DNA of 64,000 nucleotides from Pseudomonas sp. NFIX28 (GTDB lineage: Bacteria; Pseudomonadota; Gammaproteobacteria; Pseudomonadales; Pseudomonadaceae). Where the stretch lies: the NCBI RefSeq assembly GCF_900107395.1, contig NZ_FNPW01000006.1, forward strand, positions 1-64,000. Direction: 5' to 3'. The first letter of the stretch is position 1; every line of letters starts with the position of its first letter. Below, one piece after another: positions 1 through 9,211 of the stretch. The notes beneath the pieces were generated by a model. That model had not been told where the DNA came from and ran no database searches. It saw only the letters and a program-made list of their open reading frames with translations. Position numbers and translations under genes: made by a program.

Positions 1-547
1 CGGCGAAGACGGTTTCGAAATCTCGGTGCCGGCGGCAAACGCCGAAACCCTGGCCCGTGCCCTGCTGGCCGAACCGGAAGTGGCCGCCATCGGCCTCGGC
101 GCGCGCGATTCGCTGCGCCTGGAAGCCGGCCTGTGCCTGTATGGCCATGACATGAACAGCCAGACCACGCCGATCGAGGCCAGCCTGCTGTGGGCCATCT
201 CCAAGCCACGTCGCGCCGATGGCGCACGGGCCGGCGGCTTCCCGGGCGCCGAGCGGGTGTTCGCCCAGCAGCTCAATGGCGTCAGCCGCAAACGGGTAGG
301 CCTGCTGCCCCAGGAACGTACCCCGGTGCGGGAAGGCGCCGAGATCGTCAACGAGGCTGGCGAGGTGATCGGTAGCGTATGCAGCGGCGGTTTTGGCCCG
401 ACCCTGGGCGGTCCGTTGGCGATGGGTTACCTCGATAGCGCTTATGTCGCTCTCGATACGCCAGTTTGGGCAATTGTTCGTGGGAAAAAGGTACCAATGC
501 TTGTAAGCAAAATGCCATTCGTTGCACAACGCTACTATCGCGGTTGA
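1..547 (+). CDS. gcvT: Aminomethyltransferase GcvT (glycine cleavage T protein), C-terminal part
   Basis: The reading frame is open from base 2 and enters the window mid-gene, so the N-terminus is missing; about 181 residues are visible. It begins GEDGFEIS, a conserved GcvT segment in the folate-binding domain. The rest is the C-terminal domain with the pattern expected for this family (conserved RxEAGLCLYGHD and SGGFGPTLGGPLAMGY). T protein transfers the methylene group from the aminomethyl-lipoyl H protein to tetrahydrofolate and releases ammonia; it is cytoplasmic. The usual length is about 360-375 residues, so about half is present. The GTG at 26 is not a real start. The gene is followed by a strong 12-bp inverted repeat. 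Confidence 0.9.
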   Translation, partial: GEDGFEISVPAANAETLARALLAEPEVAAIGLGARDSLRLEAGLCLYGHDMNSQTTPIEASLLWAISKPRRADGARAGGFPGAERVFAQQLNGVSRKRVGLLPQERTPVREGAEIVNEAGEVIGSVCSGGFGPTLGGPLAMGYLDSAYVALDTPVWAIVRGKKVPMLVSKMPFVAQRYYRG

Positions 548-568
548 TCGATTGTTTCTATAAGTAAC

Positions 569-608
569 GCGGTTGCGTTAAAAGTGCACTAATCTGTAAC
601 GCAACCGC
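569..608. repeat. 12-bp perfect inverted repeat after gcvT
   Basis: GCGGTTGCGTTA at 569-580 is perfectly inverted at 597-608, with a 16-nt loop. It lies 21 bases after the gcvT stop. There is no T tract on the plus strand after it, so it is not a classic intrinsic terminator. It could stabilise the gcvT mRNA 3' end or be a protein-binding palindrome. Confidence 0.55.
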
Positions 609-939
609 CATAAAACAGTGCATATTTTCGATATTGAACTTGCCTTATAACAGTTGAAAACAATTGAACAACTCTATCGAATAAGCCTGCGCGGCTAGTA
701 TCGGCAAACAGCGCCGAGCTGAGGAAAACCGGGCTTTCGCAGGGCTTGTTTTTTCTCCCGTAGTTGGCGTAGAGTTTCCCCACTGTGTTTGCATGGGTCG
801 CTTGGAATCGTGACCTGGGCAGTAGCTAACAAGTTTGCTACAACCCGTTCGACGTCTCTTACTTTCCTGCAACCCAGCCCAGTACTCTTTCACGAGAAAG
901 AGACTGTCATTAATTTTTTAGCGTCAAAGGAAATAAGAA
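609..939 (+). promoter_or_regulatory. Long leader region of the cold-shock gene, with hairpin at 885-902
   Basis: About 330 bases separate the gcvT repeat from the cold-shock ATG and hold no convincing gene. CTCTTTC (885-891) pairs perfectly with GAAAGAG (896-902) over a 4-nt loop. It sits just upstream of an AT-rich stretch and the ribosome binding site AAGGAAAT (about 927-934). Long structured 5' leaders are typical of CspA-type mRNAs; that this is a temperature-responsive leader is inference. The promoter was not located with certainty. Confidence 0.45.
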
Positions 940-1152
940 ATGTCCCAACGTCAGAGCGGTACCGTCAAGTGGTTTAACGACGAGAAAGGTTTTGGTTTTA
1001 TCACTCCAGAAAGCGGTCCGGATCTGTTCGTACATTTCCGCGCTATTCAGGGCAACGGCTTCAAGAGCCTGAAAGAAGGCCAGAAAGTGACCTTCATCGC
1101 CGTGCAGGGCCAAAAAGGCATGCAGGCTGACGAAGTACAAGCCGAAGGCTGA
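940..1152 (+). CDS. Cold-shock protein, CspA family
   Basis: A 70-residue single cold-shock domain. RNP1 is KGFGFI and RNP2 is LFVHF, with the usual GTVKWFN start of the beta-barrel. Such proteins bind single-stranded RNA and DNA and act as RNA chaperones in the cytoplasm. The length is normal for the family (66-70). The start is set by the AAGGAAAT ribosome binding site. It is monocistronic: a long leader precedes it and an intrinsic terminator follows 13 bases after the stop. It is probably a CapB/CspA/CspD-type paralogue; which one cannot be told from sequence alone. Confidence 0.95.
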
Positions 1153-1165
1153 TCGTCGGTAAACT

Positions 1166-1199
1166 AAAAGCCCCTGATGCTGACATCAGGGGCTTTTTT
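1166..1199 (+). terminator. Intrinsic terminator of the cold-shock gene
   Basis: AAAAGCCCCTGATG pairs with CATCAGGGGCTTTT around a 4-nt CTGA loop and ends in a T run. Confidence 0.9.
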
Positions 1200-1249
1200 G
1201 TGCGCGCAATTCCGTAAAATGGCTTCTTTTTTCAATCGAGAGGCCTGTG

Positions 1250-1738
1250 ATGCCCAAGCACCTGCTAACCCCCCAGGGTGATTACCCCGCCGCTGGCCTG
1301 GGCCGTCGTCTGGCAGCGATGTTCTACGACTTCCTGCTGTGCACCGCATTGCTGATCGTCACGGGCGGCATCTACAAGTTCATCCAGTTGCAGATCCTCG
1401 GCGAAACCCGGATGCGCACGCTGACCGAGTCCGGCGCGCTGGACGGCGACCCGCTTTACTCGACGATCCTGCTGTTTGTGTTGTTCGCCTTCTTCGCCAA
1501 GTTCTGGACCCATTCCGGGCAGACATTGGGCATGCAGGTCTGGGGCATTCGCGTGCAGAACGCCGATGGCAGCAGCATCAGCCTGTGGCAGGCTCTGCTG
1601 CGCTTCATGGTGTCGATCGCTTCGTGGCTGTGCGCCGGGCTGGGTTTTATCTGGATCCTGGTGGACAAGCACAAGCGCAGCTGGCACGACATCTACTCTT
1701 CCAGCCAGATCGTGCGCATCCCCAAACAGAAAAAATAA
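1250..1738 (+). CDS. RDD family integral membrane protein
   Basis: The ATG at 1250 follows GAGAGG (1238-1243) at good spacing, better than the GTG at 1247. The product is 162 residues. Near residues 16-25 it has the GLGRRLAAMFYDFLL signature of RDD proteins (Arg then Asp-Asp or Tyr-Asp in TM1). It has three hydrophobic segments (about 20-45, 75-95, 120-145), then the conserved WHDIYSSSQIV tail. RDD proteins are small inner-membrane proteins whose function is mostly unassigned; some are linked to ion or solute transport. It converges on nadA across a bidirectional terminator. Confidence 0.85.
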   Translation: MPKHLLTPQGDYPAAGLGRRLAAMFYDFLLCTALLIVTGGIYKFIQLQILGETRMRTLTESGALDGDPLYSTILLFVLFAFFAKFWTHSGQTLGMQVWGIRVQNADGSSISLWQALLRFMVSIASWLCAGLGFIWILVDKHKRSWHDIYSSSQIVRIPKQKK

Positions 1739-1750
1739 TCCGCCACACAC

Positions 1751-1780
1751 AAAAACGCCCCGGATGTCGGGGCGTTTTTG
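1751..1780. terminator. Bidirectional terminator between the RDD gene and nadA
   Basis: AAAAACGCCCCG pairs with CGGGGCGTTTTT. The A and T runs flank it on both sides, so it can stop transcription from both convergent genes. Confidence 0.9.
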
Positions 1781-1797
1781 TCTGCGCGCAAAGGCGA

Positions 1798-2856
1798 TCA
1801 GGCATTGCCCGCCAGCTTCATCCGCGCGGCCTGGGTGAAATCCAGCATGCGCTTGAGCGGACGAATGGCCTGGGGAATCAGCGCCGGGTCGACGAATATC
1901 TCGTTGCTGCCCTCTCGCAGGCACTGCAAGGTGCGCTCCAGCGTATTCATGGCCATCCATGGGCAGTGGGCGCAGCTACGGCACGCCGCGCCGTTACCGG
2001 CCGTTGGCGCCTCGATAAACACCTTGTCCGGGCACAGCTGCTGCATCTTGTAGAAAATGCCGCGGTCAGTGGCCACGATCAGCGTCTTGTTCGGCAAGCG
2101 CTGCGCAGCGGCGATCAGCTGGCTGGTCGAACCCACCGCATCGGCCAGTTCGATGACCGACGTCGGCGACTCCGGATGCACCAGAATGGCCGCATCGGGA
2201 TAAAGCGCCTTCATGTCTTCCAGCTGCTTGGACTTGAACTCTTCGTGGACGATGCACGCGCCGTCCCACATCAGCATATCGGCACCGGTCTGGCGCTGAA
2301 TGTAGGTCCCCAGGTGCTTGTCCGGCCCCCAGATAATGGTTTCGCCGTTATCCATCAGGCTTTCGACGATTTCCAGCGCGCAACTGGAGGTCACCACCCA
2401 GTCGGCACGGGCTTTGACCGCCGCCGAGGTATTGGCGTAGACCACCACGGTGCGTTCCGGATGCTGGTCGCAGAATGCCGAGAACTCTTCTACCGGGCAG
2501 CCCAGATCGAGGGAGCAAGTGGCTTCCAGCGTGGGCATCAGAATCCGCTTCTCGGGGTTGAGGATCTTTGCGGTCTCGCCCATGAACCTGACACCGGCGA
2601 CCACCACGGTCTTGGCCGGATGAGCGTTGCCGAAGCGGGCCATCTCCAGGGAGTCGGAGACACAGCCGCCCGTTTCTTCGGCCAGGGCCTGAATCACCGG
2701 GTCACAGTAGAAGTGAGCCACCAGCACGGCGTCCTGAGCCTTGAGCTCGGCAGCGATTGCGGCACGGTAATGGGATTCCTCTGCGGCCGTCAGCGGCTTG
2801 GGCTGCTTGGCGTCGAGGTGGGCCTGAACCAGAAGGCGTTCGGAAATTTGCGTCAT
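1798..2856 (-). CDS. nadA: Quinolinate synthase A
   Basis: A 352-residue [4Fe-4S] enzyme that condenses iminoaspartate with dihydroxyacetone phosphate to quinolinate in de novo NAD synthesis. Family landmarks are [27 protein letters not shown] near residues 46-75, the [16 protein letters not shown] stretch, VVTSSCALE, and the C-terminal [14 protein letters not shown]. These hold the three cluster cysteines. Length and motifs are normal for the gammaproteobacterial type. It ends at the terminator shared with the RDD gene. In P. aeruginosa nadA marks one side of the queC/tRNA-Lys accessory region, so it probably lies at a core-genome boundary here too. Confidence 0.97.
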   Translation of the reverse strand: MTQISERLLVQAHLDAKQPKPLTAAEESHYRAAIAAELKAQDAVLVAHFYCDPVIQALAEETGGCVSDSLEMARFGNAHPAKTVVVAGVRFMGETAKILNPEKRILMPTLEATCSLDLGCPVEEFSAFCDQHPERTVVVYANTSAAVKARADWVVTSSCALEIVESLMDNGETIIWGPDKHLGTYIQRQTGADMLMWDGACIVHEEFKSKQLEDMKALYPDAAILVHPESPTSVIELADAVGSTSQLIAAAQRLPNKTLIVATDRGIFYKMQQLCPDKVFIEAPTAGNGAACRSCAHCPWMAMNTLERTLQCLREGSNEIFVDPALIPQAIRPLKRMLDFTQAARMKLAGNA

Positions 2857-3370
2857 GTTCGCAAGACCTGCGGGCGCTTATGCGCGAAAGTCGAGTATAC
2901 ACCCGGCTCCGGACCCGTTGAGGGTACCGCCGGGAGAGTGAGTATTCATCAGGTAGGTGCAGCATTGAAGCTGCGCAAGGCTACAGAATATCCCCTTGAT
3001 GTAAAAGATGATTCTGACCTGTGTCATGCCCGTTCGCCCTGTCTTGGAGCAGGCCCCCGCCAAGGGCATGAAGCCGCGGATCGAAGCCTCTGCGCATAGC
3101 AAAGAATTCAATGGTGCGCCAGGCGAAAACGCACCATTGATGGGCATTCGCGTACAGAGCGAGCCTTGCCCCGCTGGCTCGCCCTCGATCGGCCGAAGGT
3201 TTTTTTACACTTCATAGCAATTTTATCTTTCTGCGCTAACGTCATTTACAGAAACAGCTAACTGCTGGTTGGTTGCAGCAACACTTGGCGGGTTCTGGCT
3301 CAGGTGACGAAAAGATGCCCCCTGTTGGCCGGACCTCGCGGTTTCCCCAGCCCAAACAAGGAAGCAGTGC
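2857..3370. other. Gene-free interval between nadA and rcpA, with two inverted repeats
   Basis: About 510 bases between divergent genes; no convincing gene was seen on either strand. CAATGGTGCG at 3109-3118 is perfectly inverted at 3130-3139 (11-nt loop). GCGAGCC at 3159-3165 is inverted as GGCTCGC at 3176-3182. The AT-rich stretch 3199-3232 is the most promoter-like part ahead of rcpA, and AAGGAAG just before 3371 is the ribosome binding site. The 21-bp-spaced repeats found upstream of flp are absent here. Confidence 0.5.
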
Positions 3371-4618
3371 ATGAACAGTGATTGTGTACAGGTGCTCAGG
3401 CGAGTGGCATGGACATTGATTATCGCTGGCCTTCCCACCGGGATCGCCGTGGCGGCATCAAATAACTGCGCAGGATTGCAACCCTTGCCGCCCACGGTGG
3501 AAGTGGGCGAAGGCCAGCAGACGGTCATGCACTCAACCGTTGCCATTACGCGATTGGCGGTTGGCGATCCCAAAATTGCCGACGTGTATCTCAATGGACG
3601 GGATTCCTACCTGCTGACGGGCATTGCGCCCGGCGCGACCAGCCTGATGGTCTGGACGGCCTGCGACAAGGAACCTCGCCAAAGCATGGTATTTGTCCAG
3701 GGCAAAGGCCCCCATTCGATGGTGAGTTCGCTGCTGCCTCCTTCCGACGACCCGGGACTGGCCAGCCAGGTGCAGACGGATATCCGCTTTGTCGAAGTCA
3801 GCCGCACCAAGCTGAAAGAGGCCGGTACCTCGATCTTCGGCAAGAGCGGCAACTTTTTGTTCACCTCCCCGGGCACCACCCCGTTTGGGACGACGGTGAC
3901 GCCCGGCAATATCGGTGGCCTCAGACCGAACATACCGCTCAACAACGGCATGTTTAATATCGGCATTGGCGGCGGTAACGTCCTTGGGCTGATCAACGCC
4001 CTGGAAGGCAGTGGGTTTGCCTATACCCTGGCGCGTCCGAGCCTGGTGGCACTGAGCGGACAGAGCGCAAGCTTCCTGGCCGGTGGTGAAGTGCCGATCC
4101 CGGTCCCCAGCAGCGGCAGCGACAGTATTACCATCCAGTACAAGGAATTCGGTATTCGCCTGACCCTGACCCCCACAATCGTCGGAAATAACCGCATCTC
4201 CTTGAAGGTCGCCCCGGAAGTCAGCGAACTGGACTTCACCAACGGGATTACCGTCAACGATATCTCGGTGCCAGCCCTGGTTGTGCGTCGCACCGACACC
4301 AGCATCTCCCTGGCCGACGGCGAGAGTTTCGTGATCAGCGGCCTGATCAGCACCACCAATACCACGGCCGTGAGCAAGTTCCCCGGCCTGGGAGAGATCC
4401 CGATCCTGGGGGCATTCTTCCGCGATTCTTCGATCAGGCGCGAAGAGAAAGAACTGCTGATGATCGTCACTCCGCATCTGGTGCAACCGCTGGCGGTCAA
4501 TGCCAAGCTGCCAGTACTGCCTGGCGAGCCACTGCGCAACTACGACCCGAACTGGTTCCGTCTGTACTTCCTGGAAAACGGCAATTTTGACCAGGCCGCC
4601 AGCGGGCTTTCGCAATGA
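3371..4618 (+). CDS. rcpA: Tad/Flp pilus outer-membrane secretin RcpA (CpaC)
   Basis: A 415-residue secretin that forms the outer-membrane channel through which the Flp pilus passes. A signal peptide (hydrophobic about 10-29, ending AVAA) precedes the N-terminal domain with VGEGQQTVMHS and KIADVYLNGRDSYLLTG. The secretin core (about 130-385) contains LVALSGQSASFLAGGEVPIPVP, followed by PGLGEIPILGAFFRDSSIRREEKELLMIVTPHLV. The start has AAGGAAG at correct spacing. It heads a rightward operon with tadD, apart from the main leftward tad operon; in many Tad loci rcpA lies between rcpC and tadZ, so it has been moved here. Confidence 0.93.
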   Translation: MNSDCVQVLRRVAWTLIIAGLPTGIAVAASNNCAGLQPLPPTVEVGEGQQTVMHSTVAITRLAVGDPKIADVYLNGRDSYLLTGIAPGATSLMVWTACDKEPRQSMVFVQGKGPHSMVSSLLPPSDDPGLASQVQTDIRFVEVSRTKLKEAGTSIFGKSGNFLFTSPGTTPFGTTVTPGNIGGLRPNIPLNNGMFNIGIGGGNVLGLINALEGSGFAYTLARPSLVALSGQSASFLAGGEVPIPVPSSGSDSITIQYKEFGIRLTLTPTIVGNNRISLKVAPEVSELDFTNGITVNDISVPALVVRRTDTSISLADGESFVISGLISTTNTTAVSKFPGLGEIPILGAFFRDSSIRREEKELLMIVTPHLVQPLAVNAKLPVLPGEPLRNYDPNWFRLYFLENGNFDQAASGLSQ

Positions 4619-4725
4619 ACCAGACGCCTGGTTCGTTGCTCGCCACGCTCAGGCTCAATCACACCGGACTCGGCAAGTCCGGTGTTAGCCATTCCTCGAC
4701 AATCGGATTGTTCCAGGAGGGAAAA

Positions 4726-5451
4726 ATGAAAGTAGTCATTGCGGCGTTAGGGCTGCTCATGCTCAGCGGCTGCGCCACGAATGGCGGCGGTAGCTGGTCG
4801 AAGCAGGCCTGCAGCAAGCTGGATTCGGATCAGGAACTGTCGCTGAGCCTGGCCGACGACATGATCGACGAAGGCAAGCTGCACGCCGGCCTGGCCAATC
4901 TGCAACGCCTGCCGGAAGACCTGCCACAGGTGCGCATGCGCAAGGCCAAGATCTATCGCCAGCTCGGCCAAAGCGAGGCCGAACCGCTGTACCGCAGCCT
5001 GCTCAGCACCTGCCTGGTCGCCGAAGGCGAGCATGGCCTGGGCCAACTGGCAGCCTCACGCAACAATAACGCGCTGGCCCTGGAACACCTGACACGAGCG
5101 GCGCGCCTATCCCCCACCGACGAGAAAATCCGCAACGATCTGGGGGTGGTCTACCTCAACCAGGGGAATACCAACCAGGCCCGCTTTGAGTTCCTCACGG
5201 CCATGGAGCTGAAACAGGACAACCAGCTGGCAACCCTCAACCTGGTGACCTTGCTGATTTATCAAGGCAACTGGAAACAGGCCTCGGACCTGGTCAATCG
5301 CGCCGGGCTGAAGCCTGAGCAAGTCACCAGTGCGCGGGAGCGGGCCGAAAGGCTCAGGGGCGCGGCGAAGAGCAAGGCCCCTGCCGGCCAGGCAGTATCA
5401 GCAACGGATTCGTCGCCATCGAGTGTCAACCCACCAATAACGCAGAGGTAG
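4726..5451 (+). CDS. tadD: TadD-like TPR lipoprotein
   Basis: The start is the ATG at 4726, set by CAGGAGG eleven bases upstream; upstream in-frame codons overlap rcpA and have no ribosome binding site. The 241-residue product starts with a lipoprotein signal (hydrophobic 3-13, lipobox LSGC with Cys16). It then has tetratricopeptide repeats, clearest around residues 105-190 (AARLSPTDEKIRNDLGVVYLNQGN is one unit). TadD-type lipoproteins are thought to act as pilotins or assembly factors for the secretin. It lies 107 bases after rcpA and overlaps the next gene's region by a few bases, so it is probably cotranscribed. Confidence 0.85.
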   Translation: MKVVIAALGLLMLSGCATNGGGSWSKQACSKLDSDQELSLSLADDMIDEGKLHAGLANLQRLPEDLPQVRMRKAKIYRQLGQSEAEPLYRSLLSTCLVAEGEHGLGQLAASRNNNALALEHLTRAARLSPTDEKIRNDLGVVYLNQGNTNQARFEFLTAMELKQDNQLATLNLVTLLIYQGNWKQASDLVNRAGLKPEQVTSARERAERLRGAAKSKAPAGQAVSATDSSPSSVNPPITQR

Positions 5452-5453
5452 TG

Positions 5454-5729
5454 ATGAAACACCAAACGCTTAGCTGCCTGGGGCTCTTGCTTCTTCCGCT
5501 CATGGCCCAAGCCATCGAACCCGGCCCGGCATCGCTGTCACAACAATCGACCGAAACCTGGCTGCTGCTGCAGAGCCGTAACCAGGTCAAGTCGCCTATC
5601 CCGCAGAATGCCTCGCCCAGCGAACGGGAACTTGCCCTGCAACGCTGGCTGGACAACTACAAACACCCGATCCCCGAGTACTACAAGGAGTACGTAGGTT
5701 CGGGTGGCGGTGGTTCCCAGGGGCAATAG
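5454..5729 (+). CDS. Small secreted protein of Tad loci, probably DUF3613 type
   Basis: Ninety-one residues from the ATG at 5454, with GAGG at 5444-5447; an in-frame GTG at 5451 overlaps the tadD stop. It has a signal peptide (hydrophobic 8-20, cleavage after AQA). The short mature part carries NASPSERELALQRWLDNYKHPIPEYY and a glycine-rich tail. Small proteins of this kind (DUF3613) are often encoded beside tadD; the family assignment is from memory of that pattern and not confirmed. Function is unknown. It is the last gene of the rcpA operon. Confidence 0.6.
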   Translation: MKHQTLSCLGLLLLPLMAQAIEPGPASLSQQSTETWLLLQSRNQVKSPIPQNASPSERELALQRWLDNYKHPIPEYYKEYVGSGGGGSQGQ

Positions 5730-5743
5730 ATCGCGATCAACTC

Positions 5744-5785
5744 AGAGGGGGCGATGCCATTCATGCAAATGGCTCTGCCCCCCTC
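5744..5785. terminator. Hairpin between convergent tad operons
   Basis: A GGGGGC/GCCCCC outer stem encloses CCATT/AATGG. It lies between the DUF3613-like gene and tadC, both of which end here. There is no clean T run, so it is a likely but imperfect terminator. Confidence 0.5.
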
Positions 5786-5792
5786 CCCCCTC

Positions 5793-6758
5793 TTATATCT
5801 TCCCGAATACTTTGAACACGCCGATGATCGCCGGGCCTATGGCTACCAGGAAGAAGCTTGGCCACAGGCAGAAGATCAGCGGAAACACCAGTTTGGTGCC
5901 GATCTTCGCGGCTTTCTCTTCGGCCTGCTGCGTGCGCCGGTCGCGAAACTCCTCGGCATAGATGCGCAAGGTCGTACCGACACTCGTACCGAAGCGAATA
6001 CTCTGCGCCAGCAAGCTCACCAACCCGCGAATATCCTCCAGCCCGGTGCGCTCGGCCAGGTGCTTGAGCGCTTCAGTGCTGGGCACCCCGGCACGGACCT
6101 CGGAGTTGACCAGCGCCAGCTCCGTGGCCAGCTCAGGCTGGCTGACGGCGATCTCTTCCGACACCCGCTCGATGGCCTGGGGCAAGGCAAGGCCTGACTC
6201 CACGCAGACCACCATCAAGTCCAGCGCATCCGGAAAGGCCACGAGCAAGCGGGTCATCCGCGCGTTCTTGCGCGCGTCGACGTAGATGGCCGGCACCAGC
6301 CAGCCCACCCCCAGCGCCAGGAGCACCAGGCCCATGCCCAGCATCAGTGAGACCTTGGACATCAGCGGCAGCGCCAGGATCGCCAGCGCCATCAAGGCCA
6401 GCGGCGTCAGCAAGCGCACGGCCCAATACATCTGCACCGCCGCCGGGGAGCGAAAGCCCGCATGGGTCAGCAGGGTCCGGGTTGCGGAAGCTTGCTCCTG
6501 CTCGCCAGAGACAAAGCGCTGGCCAACCTGCTCCAGCATCAATTGCAGATTGCTGGGCGTGCCCTGCCTGCGACCGTCGCCATGGCCGCGCTTGATCAGC
6601 ATGAGACGGCGCTGTACCGGGTCCTGCAGCCCTTGCAGCAGCAACACCAGGGTCGCCACGGCCAGCACCACGCTGAGGCCAATGGCCGCGGCGAACAGCA
6701 GGCGCGCCAGTTCTTCGTTACCGACCAGACGATTGATCAGACTCAGTAGATATTCCAT
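5793..6758 (-). CDS. tadC: Tad pilus inner-membrane platform protein TadC
   Basis: A 321-residue type II secretion F-domain protein. TM segments are at about 22-44, 115-155 and 290-312, and the GspF core is at about 175-300 (FPDALDLMVVCVESGLALPQAIERV). TadB and TadC together form the inner-membrane platform that couples the TadA ATPase to pilin assembly. It is the last gene of the long leftward operon, 27 bases after tadB. Confidence 0.92.
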   Translation of the reverse strand: MEYLLSLINRLVGNEELARLLFAAAIGLSVVLAVATLVLLLQGLQDPVQRRLMLIKRGHGDGRRQGTPSNLQLMLEQVGQRFVSGEQEQASATRTLLTHAGFRSPAAVQMYWAVRLLTPLALMALAILALPLMSKVSLMLGMGLVLLALGVGWLVPAIYVDARKNARMTRLLVAFPDALDLMVVCVESGLALPQAIERVSEEIAVSQPELATELALVNSEVRAGVPSTEALKHLAERTGLEDIRGLVSLLAQSIRFGTSVGTTLRIYAEEFRDRRTQQAEEKAAKIGTKLVFPLIFCLWPSFFLVAIGPAIIGVFKVFGKI

Positions 6759-6785
6759 GACCTCACCCCCTACGAGTGATTGTGC

Positions 6786-7772
6786 TCAGACCTGGATGCG
6801 GATGATTTTGCGTATCCAGAAAATCCCTATCAGCATCGCCATAAACGCGCCCAGGACCATCTTCTGCCCCAATGGCTCATTGATGAGCAGCGGCAGGTAG
6901 GTGGGGCTCGACAACACAATCCCCGCAGCCAGTACAAACGGCATCGCCACCAGGATCCAGCCCGACAGGCGACCTTCGGCCGAGAGCGTCTTGACCTTGC
7001 GCTGAAAGCGGAAACGACCGCGAATCAGGCTGCTCAAGCGCTCCAGCACTTCTGTCAGGTTGCCGCCCGTCTCGCGATGGATCAGCACGGAAGTCACCAG
7101 CATCATCACGGTCATGCTCGGCATGCGCTCCAGCAGGCCGAGCATGGCCCGACGCACATCGTTGCCGTAGTTGATGTCGGAAAAGGTCAGGCCGAACTCG
7201 TGGGCCACCGGCCCCTTATGCTCGTCGGCCACCAGTTGCAGGGTCTCGTTGAACGGATGCCCGGCCCGTAGCGCCCGGCACATGGCGTCCAGTGCATCGG
7301 GCAATTGCTCCTCGAACTTGGCAAAGCGCTGGGTACGGTCCCGGGAGATTTTCAGCACCGGCAGCCAGAACGCCACAACCGCCGCCGGCAGCGCCACCCA
7401 CCACAATTGGGTGAATATCCACAGCGTCATGCCCGTCCCCAGCATCAGGACCAGGCTGAGCATCAGCACCCGATAAGCGCGGTATTCATGCCCGGCCTGC
7501 TCGATCATCTGCGCCAGGGCTTCCATCGCTGGCAACTGCTCCAGGCGCGCCTCCAGCGGCGACAGGCGGCGCAGGTATTTCTGGCGCAGAACCGACTGCA
7601 TGTTCTCCAGGTTACTGGCCCGCTCCAGCAGGTCGAGGCGGCTGCGAATACGCTTGCGCACCTTGCCCGCTTCGCCGAACACCGGCACCGTCAGGCTCTG
7701 GCTGAGCAGGAATATGGCGGTGAACACCATCCCGAGAAATGCCAGGATAAATTCACTGGGGATCTGGTTCAT
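6786..7772 (-). CDS. tadB: Tad pilus inner-membrane platform protein TadB
   Basis: A 328-residue GspF-domain membrane protein with the core FEEQLPDALDAMCRALRAGHPFNETLQLVADE at about 153-185. Hydrophobic segments are near 8-28, 100-140, 270-290 and 300-320. It is the partner of TadC. It starts two bases after the tadA stop, so it is probably translationally coupled. Confidence 0.92.
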   Translation of the reverse strand: MNQIPSEFILAFLGMVFTAIFLLSQSLTVPVFGEAGKVRKRIRSRLDLLERASNLENMQSVLRQKYLRRLSPLEARLEQLPAMEALAQMIEQAGHEYRAYRVLMLSLVLMLGTGMTLWIFTQLWWVALPAAVVAFWLPVLKISRDRTQRFAKFEEQLPDALDAMCRALRAGHPFNETLQLVADEHKGPVAHEFGLTFSDINYGNDVRRAMLGLLERMPSMTVMMLVTSVLIHRETGGNLTEVLERLSSLIRGRFRFQRKVKTLSAEGRLSGWILVAMPFVLAAGIVLSSPTYLPLLINEPLGQKMVLGAFMAMLIGIFWIRKIIRIQV

Positions 7773-7774
7773 GG

Positions 7775-9208
7775 CTAGCCCTCCATCCAGTCAGGCCGGA
7801 ACAGGCTGAGCGGCAGCTCGATGCCTCGCTTGGCCAGCACATCGCGAAACGCCGGCACCATGCCGGTGGGGCGGAATTCGCCGATGACTTCGCCTTTCTC
7901 GCCCAGGCCGCTGCGCACGAAAGAGAAGATCTCGGTCATGGTGATGATTTCACCTTCCATGCCGTTGATTTCCTGCACGCTGACCAGCCGGCGCGTGCCG
8001 TCTTCCTGCCGCTCCAGCTGGATCACCACGCCGATGGCCGACGCGATCTGCTGGCGCAGGGCCTTGATCGGAAAGGTCGCCCCCGTCATCGACACCATGT
8101 TCTCGATCCGGCCCAGGGCATCGCGGGCGGTGTTGGCGTGGATGGTGGTCAAGGAGCCGTCGTGGCCGGTGTTCATCGCCGTCAGCATGTCCAGCGCCTC
8201 GGCGCCACGCACCTCACCGATCACGATGCGGTCCGGGCGCATGCGCAGGCTGTTGCGCACCAGCTCCCGCTGGCCCACTTCGCCACGGCCCTCGATGTTC
8301 GACGGACGGGTTTCCAGGCGTACCACATGCGGTTGCTGCAGTTGCAGCTCGGCCGAGTCCTCGATCGTCACGATCCGCTCGTTGTGCGGAATGAAACTGG
8401 ACAACACGTTGAGCATGGTGGTCTTGCCGCTGCCGGTCCCGCCGGAGATCAGCACATTCAGCCGGCCGCGGACGATGGCCTTGAGCATCAGGGCGATGGC
8501 CGGGGTCAGGGTGCCCATTTGCACCAGGCTCCCGGTGTTGAGCAAATCCACGGCGAAACGGCGGATCGACATGCTCGGCCCGTCGATGGCCAGCGGTGGA
8601 ATGATCGCGTTGACCCGCGAACCGTCCTTCAGGCGGGCGTCTACCAGCGGCGAGGACTCATCAATGCGCCGCCCCAGGCTGGAAACGATGCGGTCGATGA
8701 TGTTCAGCAAGTGGTGGTCGTCGCGAAAATGCACGTCCGTCCTTTGCAGCTTGCCGAAACGCTCGACGTACACCGAGGCATGGCCGTTGACCAGGATGTC
8801 GGACACGCTCGAGTCGTTCAGCAGTGGTTCCAGGGGCCCGAGACCAAGCACCTCGTCGGTGATCTGCTTGAGGATCAGCTGGCGGCTGCTGGCATTGATC
8901 GGCGCCGAATGTTCGTCGAGCAGGCGCTGGCAAATGTCACGGATCTGCCGCCCGGCCTCGGCGGGTTCCAGGGAGTCGAGCAGCGACAGGTCCATGACCT
9001 TGAGCAACTGCTGGTAGATCCTCTCCCGCCACTCGACCTCCATCGAGCCGAGCTTGGTTTTGGTTTCATAGAGCAGGTCCGGCACGCTGGCCTCCCAGGC
9101 CATGAGTACGTTGGCGCACTCTTCACTGGCGCCGGATGCGTCTTGTTTCTCTGCCGGTGCCTGTTTGCCGGGTTGCTGGCGCAGGCGATTACGAAAGTCG
9201 CTGAGCAT
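7775..9208 (-). CDS. tadA: Tad pilus assembly ATPase TadA (CpaF)
   Basis: A 477-residue secretion ATPase of the GspE/VirB11 superfamily that powers Flp pilus assembly. The Walker A GGTGSGKT is at residues 256-263. An Asp box follows ([12 protein letters not shown]), then Walker B ([16 protein letters not shown]) and a His box ([12 protein letters not shown]). The N-terminal 100 residues are variable, as is usual. It sits between tadZ and tadB with 2-4 base spacings, so the genes are tightly coupled. Confidence 0.96.
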   Translation of the reverse strand: MLSDFRNRLRQQPGKQAPAEKQDASGASEECANVLMAWEASVPDLLYETKTKLGSMEVEWRERIYQQLLKVMDLSLLDSLEPAEAGRQIRDICQRLLDEHSAPINASSRQLILKQITDEVLGLGPLEPLLNDSSVSDILVNGHASVYVERFGKLQRTDVHFRDDHHLLNIIDRIVSSLGRRIDESSPLVDARLKDGSRVNAIIPPLAIDGPSMSIRRFAVDLLNTGSLVQMGTLTPAIALMLKAIVRGRLNVLISGGTGSGKTTMLNVLSSFIPHNERIVTIEDSAELQLQQPHVVRLETRPSNIEGRGEVGQRELVRNSLRMRPDRIVIGEVRGAEALDMLTAMNTGHDGSLTTIHANTARDALGRIENMVSMTGATFPIKALRQQIASAIGVVIQLERQEDGTRRLVSVQEINGMEGEIITMTEIFSFVRSGLGEKGEVIGEFRPTGMVPAFRDVLAKRGIELPLSLFRPDWMEG

Positions 9209-9211
9209 GAT

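Noticed and set aside
1339..3099. Very long open frame on the plus strand across the RDD gene and nadA
   Set aside because: It is antisense to nadA, has no family similarity and runs through two well-supported genes; such frames are common in GC-rich DNA.
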